Part shown: positions 17,710-26,275 of the stretch, piece by piece
Layout: the number at the start of each line of letters is the position of its first letter
How positions within the stretch are numbered: position 1 is the stretch's first letter
Source of the DNA: Evansella caseinilytica
GTDB taxonomy: Bacteria; Bacillota; Bacilli; Bacillales; Salisediminibacteriaceae
DNA: 64,000 bases
Direction: 5' to 3'
NCBI RefSeq assembly: GCF_900107275.1
Contig: NZ_FNPI01000019.1
Coordinates: forward strand, 34,326 to 98,325
The notes under the pieces: generated by a model
What the model was told of the DNA's origin: nothing
Databases searched by the model: none
The model's input: only the letters and a program-made list of their open reading frames with translations
Made by a program: the position numbers and the translations under genes

Positions 17710-19479
17710 ATGAAATTGCTGGAACATTATGACGTGCTTGTGCGCGAACTCGGTCCAAGCGGTCAAGAACTTCCGATAACGGTCGCGGAAATGGCCGCTC
17801 TTCTGTCCTGTTCCCAACGGAACGTAAAACTAATTATCCGCAAACTACAGGAACGAGGCTGGATTCAATGGAAACCCGGGAAAGGAAGAGGAAATCGTTC
17901 CACAATTGTACTTAACAAAAATATCGACACGCTGATCATCGAAGAGGCAAAACGACGGATGACGCCTGCTTCCATCGATGAATCGATGCAGCTGTTAAAA
18001 AAGTATCAGGTACAGCCTTCCGTACAGCGGGAGTATATCGATTGGATTTTTCATTCGTATCTCGGCAAGCAACGAGAGAAGACAACGGACGAGCTTTCCC
18101 GGCTTCATTTTCCGTCCTACCGCCCGCTGCCCGTTCTTGATCCAAGGGACGTGTGCCGCCGTTCGGAAAATCACATCATGCGCCATATATACAACCAACT
18201 CGTCACTTACGACAAAGAGACGAATACTTACCTCCCCCAGTTGGCGCATCAGTGGGAACATAACGCCGACTATACAATGTGGCGGTTTTATTTGCAAAAA
18301 GGAGTCCGTTTTCATCATGGAAGAGAAATGGCTGCGGAAGATGTTTGCTACAGTTTTCGCCGCCATCGGGAGACACCGTCCGCCTACCGCTGGATCGTTG
18401 AAGATTGGAAAAAGGCAGTGACCGTCAATACCTTCACGGTGGACATTCATTTCACCAAACCATGTCCGTTCTTGTTATCCCTCGCCGCTTCCTTGGGAGG
18501 AAGCATTGTGCCGGAGGAGCATCACGACAGGCAGCAGCTGCCAATTGGCACCGGACCGTTTCGAGTGAAGGAAAACAGCAAAAATAAACTCCTGCTGGAA
18601 GTATTCAAGGATTATTTCTTAAGGCGGCCGTTTCTTGATGAAGTGATCATTTACTTTTTCCCGAAGCTTTATGATAACCCCGCGGCCGGCAGTCCGTCTT
18701 ATGAAGATCAGATGAATTTTTATCATTATCCTTATTCCGGGAGCAGGCTGGAACAGCTGGAAACATACACAAAGGTGGACCGCGGCAGCAAGCTGTTAAC
18801 GCTAAACAGGAAGAGCGGGATTCTCGCGGATGATGCCATGCTAAGAAAAGCGATTTTTCACTTCTTATCGCCGGAGAAAATGATAGCGGAATTAGGCGGG
18901 ACACGCTTTTCAACCGCATCGCGCCTCCTCGCTGAATCGGAACGCGAAAACGCTGTTCGTTCGAAATCGATTGGGAGAAGCTGTCTTAAAAACAGTTCAT
19001 ACGCCGGTGAACCATTGACGTTGTTCAGTTATGCCGGTGCGGGAAATGAAGCGGACGGGAAATGGATACAAAAGGAATTAAAGCGGGAAGGAATCGATGT
19101 CGTCCTTACCTTTTTTCCATACGAAGAACTGCTGCGACTCCCCCTGTCCGTAAAGGCGGACATGCTTTTAGGCGAACAACTGACAGATGACAACGTCTGG
19201 TATACATACATGTCGGCATTGACAGGAAATCACAGCCTTCTTGCTCACCATCTTCCCGGCGAAACGGAAGCAGAAATTGCCGCAAAGTCCCAGGCGGGAG
19301 AAAACGAAACGGATACCGCCGCCGCGCTGAGAAAAATCGAAGCTCGGCTCGTGCAGGCGCATAGTTTCATCCACCTTTACCGCATTAAGCAGTTTGCCTT
19401 TTACCCAAGCTACGTCAGAGGTGTGCAGATGAATCCATTAGGCTGGGTCGACTATACAAAGCTTTGGTATCAATCGTGA
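17710..19479 (+). CDS. SgrR-family transcriptional regulator (HTH + solute-binding-like domain)
   Basis: A 589-aa protein. Residues about 1-110 form a winged-helix domain (TVAEMAALLSCSQRNVKLII, KLQERGWIQWKPGKGRGN). The remainder resembles a periplasmic oligopeptide-binding (SBP family 5) protein: YNQLVTYDKETNTYLPQLAH, WEHNADYTMWRFYLQKGVRF, LPIGTGPFRVKE. This architecture defines SgrR-type regulators that sense small metabolites in the cytoplasm. There is no signal peptide. I chose the ATG at 17710 (SD AAGGAAGGA) over 17674. It is divergent from the rdgB-MFS operon and probably regulates it. A relic IS end follows directly after its stop codon. Confidence 0.88.
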   Translation: MKLLEHYDVLVRELGPSGQELPITVAEMAALLSCSQRNVKLIIRKLQERGWIQWKPGKGRGNRSTIVLNKNIDTLIIEEAKRRMTPASIDESMQLLKKYQVQPSVQREYIDWIFHSYLGKQREKTTDELSRLHFPSYRPLPVLDPRDVCRRSENHIMRHIYNQLVTYDKETNTYLPQLAHQWEHNADYTMWRFYLQKGVRFHHGREMAAEDVCYSFRRHRETPSAYRWIVEDWKKAVTVNTFTVDIHFTKPCPFLLSLAASLGGSIVPEEHHDRQQLPIGTGPFRVKENSKNKLLLEVFKDYFLRRPFLDEVIIYFFPKLYDNPAAGSPSYEDQMNFYHYPYSGSRLEQLETYTKVDRGSKLLTLNRKSGILADDAMLRKAIFHFLSPEKMIAELGGTRFSTASRLLAESERENAVRSKSIGRSCLKNSSYAGEPLTLFSYAGAGNEADGKWIQKELKREGIDVVLTFFPYEELLRLPLSVKADMLLGEQLTDDNVWYTYMSALTGNHSLLAHHLPGETEAEIAAKSQAGENETDTAAALRKIEARLVQAHSFIHLYRIKQFAFYPSYVRGVQMNPLGWVDYTKLWYQS

Positions 19480-19483
19480 AGCA

Positions 19484-19605
19484 GGTGTCCCATCAGCCTC
19501 AGTGAACTCGCAACAGCCAAGCTGAAACTTCGGGGAATCAGGTGGAGACGCTACTCCACCTGATTTAACATCCCACCTACGCTAACGCTTAGAGGTGGGG
19601 GGCCT
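19484..19605 (+). mobile_element. Relic right end of an IS200/IS605-type element
   Basis: The sequence CAACAGCCAAGCTGAAACTT, CGGGGAATCAGGTGGAG is followed by a perfect 11-bp hairpin (19537-19564, loop ACGCTA) and a second hairpin CCCACCT...AGGTGGG (19572-19599). I recognise this as the 3' end (right end / omega-RNA scaffold) found after tnpB genes of IS605-group elements. No tnpA or tnpB is present; only the right end remains, starting 4 bp after the regulator's stop codon. Confidence 0.55.
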
Positions 19606-19712
19606 TATACCCTATAAGAAAAATCGATAAAGCTGGCAATGGCTTCGTTCGCCACTCGCTCGCCTTGAGAAGAGAAACTTACTCATCTCAAGGCGTTTAC
19701 CAGAGGCAACGA

Positions 19713-21380
19713 CTACGCTTCGTCCACAGGTAGCCGTTCTTCTATAACCTGCTTATCCAAATGAATGATTTTATTACAGATTGTTATGATTTCCGGTCGA
19801 TGTGAAATCGTCAGCAGCAGCTTATGATGCTTCGTTAAATACCGATCGAGCTCCTTGACAATCTCCCGTTCCAAGCCGCGATCCAAGGAGGTGGTCGCTT
19901 CATCCAAAACAATGACGTCGGATGCCTTCGCCAACGCTCTCGCCAAACATATCCGCTGCTTCTGTCCCCCGGATACATTTTTTCCCGACTCGTGGATGCG
20001 CCAATCCATGTCTTCCCTGTGGTTGGCGATGAATTACTTTACCTGGGAAACGCGCAGTATCTCTTCGACTTCCGCGTCTTCCAGCCTGTTGTCAAATAAA
20101 ATATTTTCTTTCACGGAGCCTTCAAAAACAAATACATTTTGTTCGACAAGGGAGATACGCTTGTACAAAGATGACCGGCTGATCTGCCTGATATCAATGT
20201 TGTTGATGAAGATTTCCCCGTCGTAGCCATCATATACTTTCATCAACAAATTGATCAGCGTCGTTTTCCCGCTGCCGCTCCTCCCGACGATTGCCACTTT
20301 ATCGCCGGCAACTGCCGCAAAACTCAGATTCGTCAAGGCGGGAGCTGCAGAATCGTAAGCAAACGACACATTTCTGAATTCAATCGACTGAATGCTGTCG
20401 ATATGTATCGCACCCCCGTCTTCCGGTTCTACATCGTGATGAAGAAAATCAAAAACCCGATCACTTGAGCCAAGCGCCGTCTGAACTCCCATTTGATAGT
20501 CGGACAAATTATTGATCGGTTCATACAAATAGGCTAAATAACTGTAAAAGGCGATCAAGCCACCGAGAGAGAGCGAGTGTTCCAAAACAAAGCTGCTCCC
20601 GGTGAGCAGGATGGCAACAGGCAGCATCGTAATAATGAAAGTCGTTGCCCCCGTTCCGATGCTATTAAAAAACAAATTCCGTTTGACAAAGTGAAAGTGT
20701 CCGTCCAATTTCTGCGAAAAGATCGAGCTAAAAAACGATTCTTTGTTAAACAGCTTGATCGTATCAATGCCGTTAAGGATTTCCTGCACGGCGTTTAAAA
20801 TCCCTGAAAAACCGACCCGTTCTTGCTTCGACGTTTCCCTCAATTTTTTGTTCAGATAGTTAAAAAGAATGTAGTAAAACGGAACTACCGTCAAAACGAC
20901 CAGCGTTAATGCCGGGCTGATAAACAGCATGACAACGAGAATAATGAGCAGCCGGAAAGCATTGGCAATCAGCATCGGAATACCGATGGACAGATGCTGT
21001 GCGACAATGACGCCGTCATCAATAATTTTCGTTAAAATATCTCCCGAATGATTTTTTTTTAAGAAAGCCGCGCGCTTTTTCATCGCCGCTTCAAACAGCA
21101 TCGCTCTAAGGTGCTTGATGGACATCAATCGCAGCTTATGCCATTGGTAATGCTGAATAACATTAATAACAACCGCGCACAGGGAAATGGCAATAATCAG
21201 CAAACCAAGCTGAAAGATCGCTTCCCGCCCCCTGCTTTCCGTGATCTTATCGATTAAATGTTTTATCAAAAAAGGAATACTTACCGTTAATACCGTTTCG
21301 GTCAGAATAAGGCTCAACAGCAAAAATTGCTGCCTTCGAAATGCTGCGAACAATGCGATGAGTTGCCTATAAGGGGTCAT
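19713..21380 (-). pseudogene. ABC exporter (TM-NBD half transporter) with one in-frame nonsense codon
   Basis: The full frame (555 codons) encodes a type-1 ABC exporter: six-helix membrane domain (MTPYRQLIALFAAFRRQQ...), Walker A GRSGSGKTT, then, past the stop, the signature VSGGQKQR, Walker B VIVLDEATT and the H-loop TISHRPE. A single TAA at 20034-20036 interrupts LRVSQVK-stop-FIANHREDMDW; the frame is otherwise continuous. The stop separates Walker A from the signature, so neither piece could hydrolyse ATP alone. CAA-to-TAA or GAA-to-TAA would explain it. It is either a recent pseudogene, a readthrough case, or a sequencing error. The ATG at 21380 has GAGAGGAG upstream. Confidence 0.88.
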
Positions 21381-21655
21381 ACTTACGCACTCCTCTCTCT
21401 TGCAAACACTTCGCTAAGGCAGTTGGTTTTCAGCATACTATCCTGTTGTCCTCTGGCGCCTTATTCGAATCGCTTGTCTCATTTCCAAAAAAGTAGCTTT
21501 CAAATAGAATAAAGATGCCTACGAGACTTTCCACGTTGGATCTTTTCTATCTAAAATTTAATCGAAAATTCTTGAAGTTGACTGTGAACATTTTCTGAAT
21601 TTTTTGCGTTCAGTGCTCATCTTTTCATTTTCACTTATTTTCGCTTATTTTTCAT

Positions 21656-21684
21656 TGCATTTACTTAAGTAAAAAGATATAATT
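21656..21684 (+). promoter_or_regulatory. Sigma-A promoter with palindrome in the spacer (DeoR-HAD operon)
   Basis: TTGCAT (21656-21661) and TATAAT (21679-21684) with exactly 17 bp between them. The spacer carries the perfect palindrome TTTACTTAAGTAAA (21661-21674), and a second ACTTAAG lies near 21696. Upstream are direct repeats TTTTCACTTATTTTCGCTTA. The layout suggests autorepression by the DeoR-family product. Other than this, 21381-21655 shows no feature. Confidence 0.65.
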
Positions 21685-21717
21685 ACTTACGTACACTTAA
21701 GAGGTTGGTGATCACCC

Positions 21718-22494
21718 ATGTATCAAGAGGAAAGATTATTGGCGATTCTCGAGTTTTTGAAAAAAAACGACCGCATTTCTATTGAGCAGATTTGCTCCCT
21801 TTTTGATGTTTCACGGGATACAGCAAGGAGAGATCTCGTCAGGCTCGAGGAGGAAAAATCGATCGTGCGCACCCGGGGCGGCGCGATCCTGCCGACTTTT
21901 CACGATGAAATAAAAAGCTATACGAGCCGGCTGAACATCGTATCGGAAGAGAAAAAGATCATTGGCAAAAAAGCGGCTTCCCTGATCTATCCCGGTGACA
22001 GAGTGATACTGGACGCATCAACAACCGTTCACGCCTGCGCGGAGCAACTTGAAAACATCGACTGCACCGTGATTACAAATTCCATCAATCAGGCGGATGT
22101 TTTATCCGCTCACCCGAAAGTAAATATTCAGCTGCTTGGCGGAACGCTGGAAAAGGAACACCGCTATCTTTACGGCTCCTCCGTTGTGGATAAATTATCG
22201 GAGTACTATGTCGATAAAGCCTTTATCGGTGTTGTCGGTATCTCCCAAAAAGGAGCAACCATCGCCCACGAAGAGGACGGAATCGTCAAACGGAAAATGA
22301 TACAGCAGGCAAAGCAAGTCATCGTCCTGGCAGATCACACGAAGCTGGGAAATACCGAATACTTCAAATTTGCCGAGCTGGCCGATATTGATTTACTCAT
22401 AACAGACAAAACACCTCCGAAAGCGATCATGGATTTATTAAGCAACTACAACGTGGAACTCTTAACTGCCGACCAAGAAGACAGGAGAGGATAA
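21718..22494 (+). CDS. DeoR/GlpR-family transcriptional regulator
   Basis: A 258-aa repressor: N-terminal helix-turn-helix (RISIEQICSLFDVSRDTARRDLVRLEEE, quoted as the pattern around residues 18-45) followed by the DeoR sugar-phosphate-sensing domain (TRGGAILP, LDASTTVHACAEQL, VITNSINQADVL, LGGTLEKEHRYLYG, AFIGVVGIS). Proteins of this family bind a phosphorylated sugar as inducer. It is co-transcribed with the HAD phosphatase 2 bp downstream, which suggests sugar-phosphate metabolism as the theme. Autoregulation through the palindrome in its promoter is likely. Confidence 0.92.
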   Translation: MYQEERLLAILEFLKKNDRISIEQICSLFDVSRDTARRDLVRLEEEKSIVRTRGGAILPTFHDEIKSYTSRLNIVSEEKKIIGKKAASLIYPGDRVILDASTTVHACAEQLENIDCTVITNSINQADVLSAHPKVNIQLLGGTLEKEHRYLYGSSVVDKLSEYYVDKAFIGVVGISQKGATIAHEEDGIVKRKMIQQAKQVIVLADHTKLGNTEYFKFAELADIDLLITDKTPPKAIMDLLSNYNVELLTADQEDRRG

Positions 22495-22496
22495 AA

Positions 22497-23384
22497 ATGG
22501 TAAAATTAATTGCCGTCGATTTGGACGGCACGCTGCTGAATGTAAATTGCCGGATCAGTGAGAAAAACTTGGAGTCGATTCGTCGCGCACAAAGTCATGG
22601 GGTGGAAGTGGTGATCGCTACAGGCCGGGCTCATTTTGATGTAAAGGATATTTTTAAAAATACAGGAATACAGACGTGGATTATCGGCGCAAATGGGGCT
22701 ACTATCCATAAGCCCTCCGGAGAACGGTTTCACTCCGTGCCGCTCAACAGGGAGGAGGCGCTGACCGCGGTAAACTGGCTGGAAAAAGAAGAATTTTATT
22801 ATGAAGTGTTTGCCGACCACGCTATTTTCTCACCGCATCATGGCCGGGAGCTTTTGGATTCCGAAATCAGCAAAATCAAAAGCAGATATCCCGATATCGA
22901 GCCGGGGGTGCTAGAAGAGTCAGCCGCAAAACAGTTCCAGCAAACAGGATATTCCTATATCGAATCCTCACTGGAGCTTGCTGCAGCAGATACCGCCTTT
23001 TACAATATCCTCGCCTTTTCTTTCGATAAAGAAAAGCTGGAAAAAGGACGTTTAACGTTTATGGGAAACAAAAAGCTGACGGTTGTCAGCTCGGGGGACC
23101 ATAATTTTGAATTGGAGCATAGAAATGCTTCCAAAGGCAACGCATTGAAAATCGTCGCTGATCACTTCAAGATCCGCATGGCTGATACTGCTGCCGTCGG
23201 CGACAGCTTTAACGACTTATCCATGCTGCAAATCGTCGGCAAAAGCGCGGCGATGGGAAACGCCCATCCGGAAATCAAAGCTGCCTGTCATGAAGTGACC
23301 CAGTCAAACTCGGAAGACGGAGTCGCTCATTTTATTAGCTCTCTGCTTTCGTATCGGCAGAAGACCGAAACGACAGTATCGTAA
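22497..23384 (+). CDS. Cof-type HAD-IIB sugar phosphatase
   Basis: A 295-aa haloacid dehalogenase superfamily hydrolase. Motif I is VDLDGTLLN (residues 8-16, nucleophile Asp8 and acid/base Asp10), motif II VIATGRAHF, the lysine motif lies in the NASKGNAL region, and motif III/IV is AVGDSFNDLSML. The C2B cap between motifs II and III is typical of Cof/YkrA/YwpJ phosphatases acting on sugar phosphates or nucleotides. The start has AGGAGAGG upstream. It forms a two-gene operon with the DeoR regulator, which probably responds to a related substrate. Confidence 0.92.
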   Translation: MVKLIAVDLDGTLLNVNCRISEKNLESIRRAQSHGVEVVIATGRAHFDVKDIFKNTGIQTWIIGANGATIHKPSGERFHSVPLNREEALTAVNWLEKEEFYYEVFADHAIFSPHHGRELLDSEISKIKSRYPDIEPGVLEESAAKQFQQTGYSYIESSLELAAADTAFYNILAFSFDKEKLEKGRLTFMGNKKLTVVSSGDHNFELEHRNASKGNALKIVADHFKIRMADTAAVGDSFNDLSMLQIVGKSAAMGNAHPEIKAACHEVTQSNSEDGVAHFISSLLSYRQKTETTVS

Positions 23385-23460
23385 AAGTGATGCTTAAATC
23401 CTTGTTGGCGTAACGCAATTGCGGCGTAATGATGAGGATTTGAGACATAAATTAGCAAAA

Positions 23461-23502
23461 GAGGCCGGTGCCAAAAGGGGTTTACCTTTTCGGATCGGTC
23501 TC
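23461..23502 (+). terminator. Hairpin after the DeoR-HAD operon
   Basis: GAGGCCGGTGCCAAAAGG pairs with CCTTTTCGGATCGGTCTC apart from three mismatches; the loop is GGTTTA. A weak T-run follows. It lies 76 bp past the HAD stop. The rest of 23385-23614 shows nothing. Confidence 0.55.
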
Positions 23503-23614
23503 GTCCTTTATGCCCCGCCACTCCAATTTTTTTATTCCACGCTTATTTAATACCAATCTTTGCTGTACAACATTTTATGAAAATAATCTAACAATAATGG
23601 GGATACTTGCTAAT

Positions 23615-23978
23615 AGTGTTTGTTCAAAAAGATCGGTTTTTATCTTTTTGAACAAACACGAAGCAAAGAGCCGTTCTTCACTGAGACACTGCGAACTGTC
23701 TCATCGTGTCATCGCACGCGATGGCACTTGGACAGACGTCGTCGCTCTACTAGCAGAGGAAGAGACAATGAGTGGAGCCGATGCATTCTTTTAAATCCGG
23801 CTACGAGTGGGGTTCTCGGAACCAGGATGGTGACATTCCGCCGTTGCTCACAGGACGTGAGCGGCTTTTAGGCGGAATTGGAGGATGGTGACATTCCGCC
23901 GTTGCCCATAGGACGTGGGCAGCACTTAGGCGGAATTGAGTGCATCGAGCGGAACCATTGCCTTTTTGAACATCCTCT
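23615..23978 (+). repeat. R1 repeat, copy 1 (364 bp, structured, non-coding)
   Basis: About 98% identical to the inverted copy at 30924-31287 and of exactly equal length. The ends are related (AGTGTTTGTTCAAAAAG and, inverted, AGAGGATGTTCAAAAAG), like terminal inverted repeats. Inside are a terminal hairpin (23620-23657), a CATCGCACGCGATG hairpin, and two tandem 58-bp units (23825 and 23883), each a nested hairpin with an ATTCCGCC/GGCGGAAT outer stem. It has no plausible protein frame. It lies between the HAD gene and the TagO-like gene. Confidence 0.85.
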
Positions 23979-24022
23979 AAATAGAAACAACCAGCACAAG
24001 TTTTTGTTAGGAGCTGAACCAA

Positions 24023-25090
24023 TTGATACCATTCCTTTTCATTCTTTGCTTTCTCATCACGATCCTGCTAACGCCGGTGATCAAATCCTTTGCATTAAAA
24101 ATCGGTGCCATCGATCACCCCGCGGAGCGAAAGGTGCACAAAAAACAGACACCGCTCCTTGGCGGTTTGGCAATATATATCAGCTTTATGATCGGCGTTA
24201 TTATTCTGATGCCTGACCGTTCCTATACCATACCGATTATTTGTGGGGCTGCCATTGTCACCTTGACCGGGCTGATCGATGATATTTTCACCCTATCTGT
24301 CAAATGGAAGCTTTTCGGACAAAGCATTGCAGCTGTCGTCGTCATTATCGGCGGCGTGGATATTGAATTTATCGCCTTGCCGTTTGACCGGACGCTTGAG
24401 TTTGGACTGTTTGGCATTCCGCTGACCTTCCTCTGGATCATCGCGATTACAAACGCCATCAATTTAATTGATGGCTTGGACGGTTTAGCTGCGGGCGTAT
24501 CGTCCATTGTCTTAACTACGATCTCGATCATTGCGGCAATGGAAGGAAATATCGTCATTTTTGCGCTTGCTGTTCTCCTGTTAGCAAGCACTTCAAGTTT
24601 TTTATTCTACAATTTTCATCCGGCAAAAATATTTATGGGAGATACCGGCTCGCTGTTTCTCGGTTTTATGATAGCCGTTATTTCCATCCTCGGCTTTAAA
24701 AGCATTACTTTTTTTACCTTAATCGTTCCAATTATTATTCTCGGTGTTCCTATATCCGATTCTGTCTTCGCGATCATACGGAGACTTGTCAATAAAAAAC
24801 CTTTAGCGGCACCTGATAACGCCCATCTCCATCACTGTATTCTTAACCTCGGCTTCTCGCACCGGGCGACGGTCGTTTTAATTTACGGTCTGAGTGCATT
24901 TTTCGCCATTTGTGCGGTGCTGCTGGCGAAGTCTACCTTATTGGGCGGCATCATTATCACGGTGATCTTTATTCTCACCCTGGAACTGGTTGTCGAAATG
25001 GTCGGTCTGGTTCACCGGCGCTACCGCCCGATGTTAAATTTTATCCAGCGGCTCATCAGCTTGAAAAATTCCCAGTACAGCATTTTTTAA
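24023..25090 (+). CDS. tagO: Undecaprenyl-phosphate GlcNAc-1-phosphate transferase (TagO/WecA-like)
   Basis: A 355-aa polytopic enzyme of the MraY/WecA family that transfers a sugar-1-phosphate to undecaprenyl phosphate, the first step of wall teichoic acid or similar glycopolymer synthesis. Diagnostic motifs: DHPAERKVHKKQTPLLGG (residues about 31-48), GLIDDIF, NAINLIDGLDGLAAG (catalytic Asp pair), GDTGSLFLGF, and the cytoplasmic HLHH of loop 5 (DNAHLHHCIL). The start is TTG at 24023 with TAGGAG upstream, about 45 bp after the R1 repeat. It is a single gene; no other teichoic acid gene is in the window. Confidence 0.92.
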   Translation: MIPFLFILCFLITILLTPVIKSFALKIGAIDHPAERKVHKKQTPLLGGLAIYISFMIGVIILMPDRSYTIPIICGAAIVTLTGLIDDIFTLSVKWKLFGQSIAAVVVIIGGVDIEFIALPFDRTLEFGLFGIPLTFLWIIAITNAINLIDGLDGLAAGVSSIVLTTISIIAAMEGNIVIFALAVLLLASTSSFLFYNFHPAKIFMGDTGSLFLGFMIAVISILGFKSITFFTLIVPIIILGVPISDSVFAIIRRLVNKKPLAAPDNAHLHHCILNLGFSHRATVVLIYGLSAFFAICAVLLAKSTLLGGIIITVIFILTLELVVEMVGLVHRRYRPMLNFIQRLISLKNSQYSIF

Positions 25091-25152
25091 TGAAGTTTCC
25101 GCTCCGACAACAATAGAAAACGAAGTCATTTGCTAGCAAAGCACCTTTCCAA

Positions 25153-25393
25153 GGGGCTGTGTCAAAAGCAAAAAATATTAGGGCAATGGCTCCGTGCTTG
25201 TCTCTTCCTCTGCAAGCACAGCTTCGATGACTATCCGTCGAGACAACTCGATGGGAAAGCATCGTAGCTTTGCTCGTCGTTGCACGCTCGATAGGAAAAA
25301 AACACGCCTATCGGGCTTTTAAAAAGATGCAACGGCTTCGCTCATTGCTTCGGGGGTGTCTCAAAAGGGAAAAAACACCTTTTTGAGACATCC
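25153..25393 (+). repeat. R2 repeat, copy a (241 bp)
   Basis: Begins GGGGCTGTGTCAAAAG and ends in the hairpin GGTGTCTCAAAAGG / CCTTTTTGAGACATCC. The interior contains GGCAATGGCTCCGTGCTTGT, TCTCTTCCTCTGCAAGCACAGC and a CGATAGG...CCTATCG hairpin. Homologous copies are at 35271 (inverted), 43234 and 55016 (deleted). It is non-coding, 62 bp after the TagO-like stop. The remaining sequence of 25091-25512 shows nothing. Confidence 0.8.
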
Positions 25394-25512
25394 TTTTTAC
25401 CTATTTTGCCGGCGCAGTAAATCGTTGATGCATTTTCGTCCATCCCAACTTTTTCACAGTTAAAGCTAGAGCCTCTCAACTGTCACTGCCGATTCGCTTT
25501 CAAAAAATGTCG

Positions 25513-25971
25513 TCAATAGCCAGGTTGTTCTCTGGGAGTCGTGTTGCTTTTATCATCGCCGCCAATAAACTGCAATTGCTGTTGTGCTGCTGCTATTGTC
25601 CTTTCTGCCTGCTGTTGCCAGGCAATAATTTGCTCGATAAACTGCCGATAATATCCGCTTACATCACCTCTCATAACAAAGAGCCATTTTTTAACATCTG
25701 CATCCTCTTCCAATGATTTCTGAACACATGCAATCAACGTCGTTACAATCGATTCATGAAACTCTCCCTGACTTAAGCGGTATGCAGAACCGGCTGCTGT
25801 CACCCGGTGATAAGAAGCAGGAACAAGATGACTGTGCATTTCAGCATTACCTTTTACGTCGCTCGTTTCCGGGACATGAAACAGCTGTGTACTCATAGAA
25901 CAAACCATTTGTTCGGCTAAGAGGCTCTCGTTCAGGAGATTCCATATGGAATACCAATAATAATGATTCAA
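25513..25971 (-). CDS. Hypothetical protein, 152 aa
   Basis: I do not recognise a family. The protein starts MNHYYWYSIWNLLNESLLAE, has a histidine-containing middle (GNAEMHSHLVPASYHR), an aromatic helix-rich region (KKWLFVMRGDVSGYYRQFIE) and a glutamine/alanine-rich helical end (WQQQAERTIAAAQQQLQ). It has no signal peptide. The likely start is TTG at 25971 with AGGTGA just upstream; GTG at 25980 is an alternative. It is on the same strand as the zinc-binding lipoprotein gene but separated by a terminator. Confidence 0.65.
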   Translation of the reverse strand: MNHYYWYSIWNLLNESLLAEQMVCSMSTQLFHVPETSDVKGNAEMHSHLVPASYHRVTAAGSAYRLSQGEFHESIVTTLIACVQKSLEEDADVKKWLFVMRGDVSGYYRQFIEQIIAWQQQAERTIAAAQQQLQFIGGDDKSNTTPREQPGY

Positions 25972-26145
25972 TTTGCTCACCTGCTTTTAGGTAATATAGG
26001 CCACTGCCATATTCTATGCAAACATTTTAATTTGTTTATGATTTTTACTAAAAAGGTATATTCAAAAAAGACATTACAGGGCCAGCACCGCTAGCGTGTT
26101 TTTTATTCAGCTTCTCCCGAATGTCCTTAGCATTTCCATAATAAA

Positions 26146-26178
26146 AAGCACATTCTCCGCAAAGGGAGCAATGTGCTT
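26146..26178 (-). terminator. Terminator of the zinc-binding lipoprotein gene
   Basis: AAGCACATT/AATGTGCTT with an inner GCTCC/GGAG pairing, followed on the minus strand by TTTTTAT. It is about 100 bp past the stop. The rest of 25981-26275 shows nothing. Confidence 0.75.
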
Positions 26179-26275
26179 ATTTATTCCTATAAGCTTCGGT
26201 TAACACGGTTGCTTTCGTTCAAAATCCATAGCCGGTAGCGCCAAATTTCTCGACATCACCAAGTAGGAATTTTTT

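Noticed and set aside
20034..20036. Frameshift in the ABC exporter
   Set aside because: Reading codons across the gap shows the same frame on both sides; the lesion is one nonsense codon.
23825..23938. Two 58-bp direct repeats in R1 as a mini-CRISPR
   Set aside because: Only two units, no spacers, each unit is a nested hairpin and the pair is conserved between R1 copies.
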